Positions 61,919-64,000 of a stretch of 64,000 bases of DNA are shown piece by piece. Below the pieces are notes generated by a model, which was not told where the DNA came from, did not search any database, and worked only from the letters and a program-made list of their open reading frames with translations. The DNA lies in the NCBI RefSeq assembly GCF_030818775.1, contig NZ_JAUTAU010000001.1:3290001-3354000 (forward strand). Reading direction: 5' to 3'. Origin of the DNA: Bacillus sp. SORGH_AS_0510. GTDB taxonomy: Bacteria; Bacillota; Bacilli; Bacillales; Cytobacillaceae. A program made the position numbers and the translations under genes. How positions within the stretch are numbered: the stretch's first letter is position 1; every line of letters starts with the position of its first letter.

Positions 61919-61951
61919 GGCATGAATTCGAGTAAGTCTCGAACTCATGCC
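61919..61951. terminator. Hairpin after the metallophosphatase gene
   Basis: GGCATGAATTCGAG / CTCGAACTCATGCC near-perfect 14-base stem, 5-base loop. The T-run is weak on both strands, so a terminator role is likely but not certain. Confidence 0.55.
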
Positions 61952-61989
61952 AAAGAGGGTTCTAATCATACGCGGCCAAATTTTCGTGT

Positions 61990-62637
61990 TTAGATCAAAT
62001 CCAGTTGCCCTACTATTTTTGTCCCGTGTACTTCACTTATTTTAAGCTTACTAGCAATAAAACTTAGGTTTTTGTCTGTAATTCCACCACCGGGCATAAT
62101 AATGATTTTATCTTTTGCATAGTCCACTAATTCTTTTAACCGGTTTAGGTTTCCTTCGATTGAACTTGATTCTGGCCCACCGTGAGTTAAAATCCGATTC
62201 ACACCATGCTCAGCAAGCCAATCAATAGCTTCAAGTTGATATTCAGGTTTAATATGATCAAATGCCATATGAAAAGTTACATCAAGCCCTTTCGCGGAAT
62301 CCAACAACTGACCGAAGGAATTCTCATCAATCCAACCAGACTCATTTAAACAGCCAATTACCACTCCGTCTGTCCCTAACTGTTTGAAATGGACAATGTC
62401 ATTTTGCATAATCTCGATTTCTTCATTGGAATAGATAAAGTTCCCACCTCTGGGTCTAACCATGGTCATTACCTTCGTATGGTGAAGGTGACAATATCTA
62501 ATAGTTTTTGCAGCTACCCCGTGACTAACAGTGGTACCCCCTATTGACAGATTGTCACATAGTTCAATTCGGTTTCCACCTCGCGCAATAGCCATAGGAA
62601 CCCATGTAAAATTTTCAACACAAACTTCTTTAAGCAT
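61990..62637 (-). CDS. cutC: CutC-family copper homeostasis protein
   Basis: A 215-residue CutC TIM barrel: LKEVCVENF, GNRIELCDNLSIGGTT, MVRPRGGNFIYSNEE, TFHMAFDH and RILTHGG. The family was linked to copper tolerance in E. coli and is now often annotated as a PF03932 protein with uncertain activity. Alone on the minus strand. Confidence 0.92.
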   Translation of the reverse strand: MLKEVCVENFTWVPMAIARGGNRIELCDNLSIGGTTVSHGVAAKTIRYCHLHHTKVMTMVRPRGGNFIYSNEEIEIMQNDIVHFKQLGTDGVVIGCLNESGWIDENSFGQLLDSAKGLDVTFHMAFDHIKPEYQLEAIDWLAEHGVNRILTHGGPESSSIEGNLNRLKELVDYAKDKIIIMPGGGITDKNLSFIASKLKISEVHGTKIVGQLDLI

Positions 62638-62731
62638 ACAAACACACCTTTTTTGATTATACGTATAAGAATCTTCACAATTACATTAATAATATCACGG
62701 TATTGATACCAACACCCCAAAACCAAAGAAA

Positions 62732-62761
62732 AACACACTCTCAATTAGTGATAAGTGTGTT
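62732..62761 (-). terminator. Terminator of the beta-propeller gene
   Basis: Perfect 8-base stem AACACACT / AGTGTGTT with a 14-base loop and T-rich minus-strand continuation, about 100 bases beyond the stop at 62860. Confidence 0.6.
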
Positions 62762-62859
62762 ATTAAATCCCCTAATTATCTTTATAATAATCCTTGCATT
62801 TTCGAAGATTCATTGAGCAATAGACTGCTAGGTTGGAAAAATTTGTATTTAGAATTTTA

Positions 62860-63777
62860 TCAGCCTTTTTTAGATTTTCGTTTTCTATTACGTTTTCCAC
62901 TGCTTCCATGACTACCACTGCTATCATCACTATGACTACCACTGCTACCATGACTACCGCTGCTCGCATGACCCTTATTTTTGCATTTTCTAGGTTGATT
63001 GAGCGAGATATCCTCAACGGAATGGGAGAGGTTATCAAGAATACCGATGATAGTATTATATGGTGCTGGTCCTAGATTATAGAAATTACTAAAAACATCT
63101 GTAACAATCAAGTCTCCTGTGTTTTCATCCTCATCGATTCCCGCGACTCCCACAGGTAAAGTATAGGTTTTAAGAATCATGCCGGTATTAACATCCACCG
63201 CAAACAGTTGATTTCTAATCTCTCCTGCATCTGATAGAATGACTTTTTTTCCGCCAAGGTCACTCGGGCGGGCAATAGCAAGGGTATCGTTCCCGTCTAT
63301 AGATGGATCTCCTTGGAATGGAATTTCTATTATTTTTATGACTTTACCGTTACGGGGGTTAAGATTGTAAAAACGACTGACCAAAACTTGTTGCTCCGTC
63401 TCTGGATCATTTTTTAAAATTGGTAGGTAAACGGCTGCCCATAGTGTACAATCATCTGGGTCCATGTCTAAAGCACCGATCCCGGGCCCATTTACTCCGC
63501 CAGGATCTGGGATTGTAAGTATCTCTTCACCTGTAAGTGGATTATTCTTATGAATGAATCCATCGCCAAAACCTCCCACTCCGGTTACCCTGGTTGTCCA
63601 AATAAAACCATCAGACGGATCAAAAGCGACACCTCTTCCATTCCCATAGGTTCCGTTTCCTGGAACAAAAGTGGAGATAACAGTGTCTGTCTTTAGATCC
63701 CATACACGCATCGACGCAGCACCTGAAGCTGCAAAATCATAGGCCCACAGGAGACCCTTTGATAAAATATTCCCCAT
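62860..63777 (-). CDS. Beta-propeller (YVTN/NHL-like) protein with His/Ser/Gly-rich tail
   Basis: A 305-residue protein made of repeating strands typical of a beta-propeller: WDLKTDTVISTFVPG, GVAFDPSDGFIWTT, ALDMDPDDCTLWAAV, LFAVDVNTGMILKTYTLPVGVAGI. No signal peptide is visible, so it is probably cytoplasmic or spore-associated. The last ~40 residues are low complexity: SSGSHGSSGSHSDD and SGSHGSSGKRNRKRKS. A His/Ser/Gly run followed by a basic end could bind metal or anionic polymers. Function unknown. Confidence 0.7.
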   Translation of the reverse strand: MGNILSKGLLWAYDFAASGAASMRVWDLKTDTVISTFVPGNGTYGNGRGVAFDPSDGFIWTTRVTGVGGFGDGFIHKNNPLTGEEILTIPDPGGVNGPGIGALDMDPDDCTLWAAVYLPILKNDPETEQQVLVSRFYNLNPRNGKVIKIIEIPFQGDPSIDGNDTLAIARPSDLGGKKVILSDAGEIRNQLFAVDVNTGMILKTYTLPVGVAGIDEDENTGDLIVTDVFSNFYNLGPAPYNTIIGILDNLSHSVEDISLNQPRKCKNKGHASSGSHGSSGSHSDDSSGSHGSSGKRNRKRKSKKG

Positions 63778-64000
63778 GCTGAATCCTCCTTTGCCATTTT
63801 TTAGTTAATCATTTGAAAAATCTTAACTATAATAAACTATTCAAAATACCAAAAAGTAACAAAGCAGTTGTCCCGACTAAAAAAGAAATATTTTCTTACT
63901 CAATTTTTTTCTCTGGGATTTACTCTATATTTTTTGGAAATTCTTACAACAATAACTCTATTGTTTATATTAATTTTTCTATGTTTTATTTTTAGTGGAC

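Noticed and set aside
62772..63038. Minus-strand 88-codon frame overlapping the beta-propeller tail
   Set aside because: Different-frame shadow of the repeat-rich C-terminus (Val/Met/Ala run); no start signal.
63813..63995. 60-codon plus-strand frame at the right edge
   Set aside because: A/T-rich low-complexity translation without ribosome site; no support.
1..64000. tRNA, rRNA, CRISPR arrays, prophage or full insertion sequence
   Set aside because: No cloverleaf, repeat-spacer array, integrase or transposase recognised; the apparent repeats are MITE-like or short tandem only.

Overview
The window is low-GC Firmicute chromosome from a Bacillaceae member (Bacillus/Neobacillus type). The signs are AGGAGG ribosome sites with ATG, GTG and TTG starts, many A/T-rich rho-independent terminators, and Bacillus families: lipoteichoic acid synthase, GerP-like spore proteins, SipW-TasA/CalY, PrsA, a thermolysin-type neutral protease, DUF3231, DUF3243 and CcpA cre boxes. 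I see no rRNA, tRNA, CRISPR array, prophage or complete insertion sequence. Genus and species cannot be fixed from the sequence alone.

Layout. 1-3.5 kb: the 5' part of an LtaS-like gene, a CMD-family protein, small orphan genes, and an unusual J-domain protein with tandem N-terminal repeats. 3.6-17.7 kb: a minus-strand catabolic superoperon that would convert anthranilate, and so tryptophan via TDO, to pyruvate and acetyl-CoA. In transcription order it holds an HpaB-type anthranilate 3-monooxygenase, an FAD-synthetase-only RibF relative, a flavin reductase, a 4-oxalocrotonate tautomerase, 3-hydroxyanthranilate dioxygenase, ACMS decarboxylase, aminomuconate semialdehyde dehydrogenase and deaminase, pentadienoate hydratase, acylating acetaldehyde dehydrogenase, hydroxy-oxovalerate aldolase, oxalocrotonate decarboxylase, an amino-acid permease and tryptophan 2,3-dioxygenase. 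Two divergent, overlapping Crp/Fnr-type regulators and a perfect cre box sit at its head. A MITE-like palindrome has landed at the 5' end of the hydratase gene.

17.7-26.2 kb: a rhamnogalacturonan-acetylesterase-like lipase, three orphan small proteins flanked by inverted copies of a 45-50 bp repeat, and a cellobiose/chitobiose PTS operon with a GH4 glucosidase, a ChbG deacetylase and a divergent GntR/UTRA regulator. 26-35 kb: a CyuA-type cysteine desulfidase, an HPRT paralogue, a 793-residue protein joining a prenyltransferase to a large unassigned isoprenoid-synthase-like region, a NIPSNAP-Nudix fusion, a second MITE, and a PhyH dioxygenase with a divergent AraC regulator. 35-44.7 kb: small proteins (one DUF3243 gene frameshifted), a DMT transporter with cysteine dioxygenase, an orphan pair of ABC permeases (one fused to DUF4352), a GNAT-GNAT-nitrilase operon, a tandem repeat, and an HxlR/SDR divergent pair.

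44.7-47 kb: a patch of GerPA/GerPF-like and GerPC-like spore genes on alternating strands. 47-56 kb: PrsA, an LLM oxidoreductase, RlmCD-type rRNA methyltransferase, an RRNPP quorum-sensing-type regulator just downstream of a neutral protease with a large dyad between them, and the DUF4047-SipW-TasA/CalY biofilm-matrix operon. 56-64 kb: a sugar ABC transporter without its ATPase, 3-methyladenine glycosylase, a frameshifted UDG-superfamily gene, a metallophosphatase, CutC, and a beta-propeller protein with a His/Ser/Gly-rich tail.
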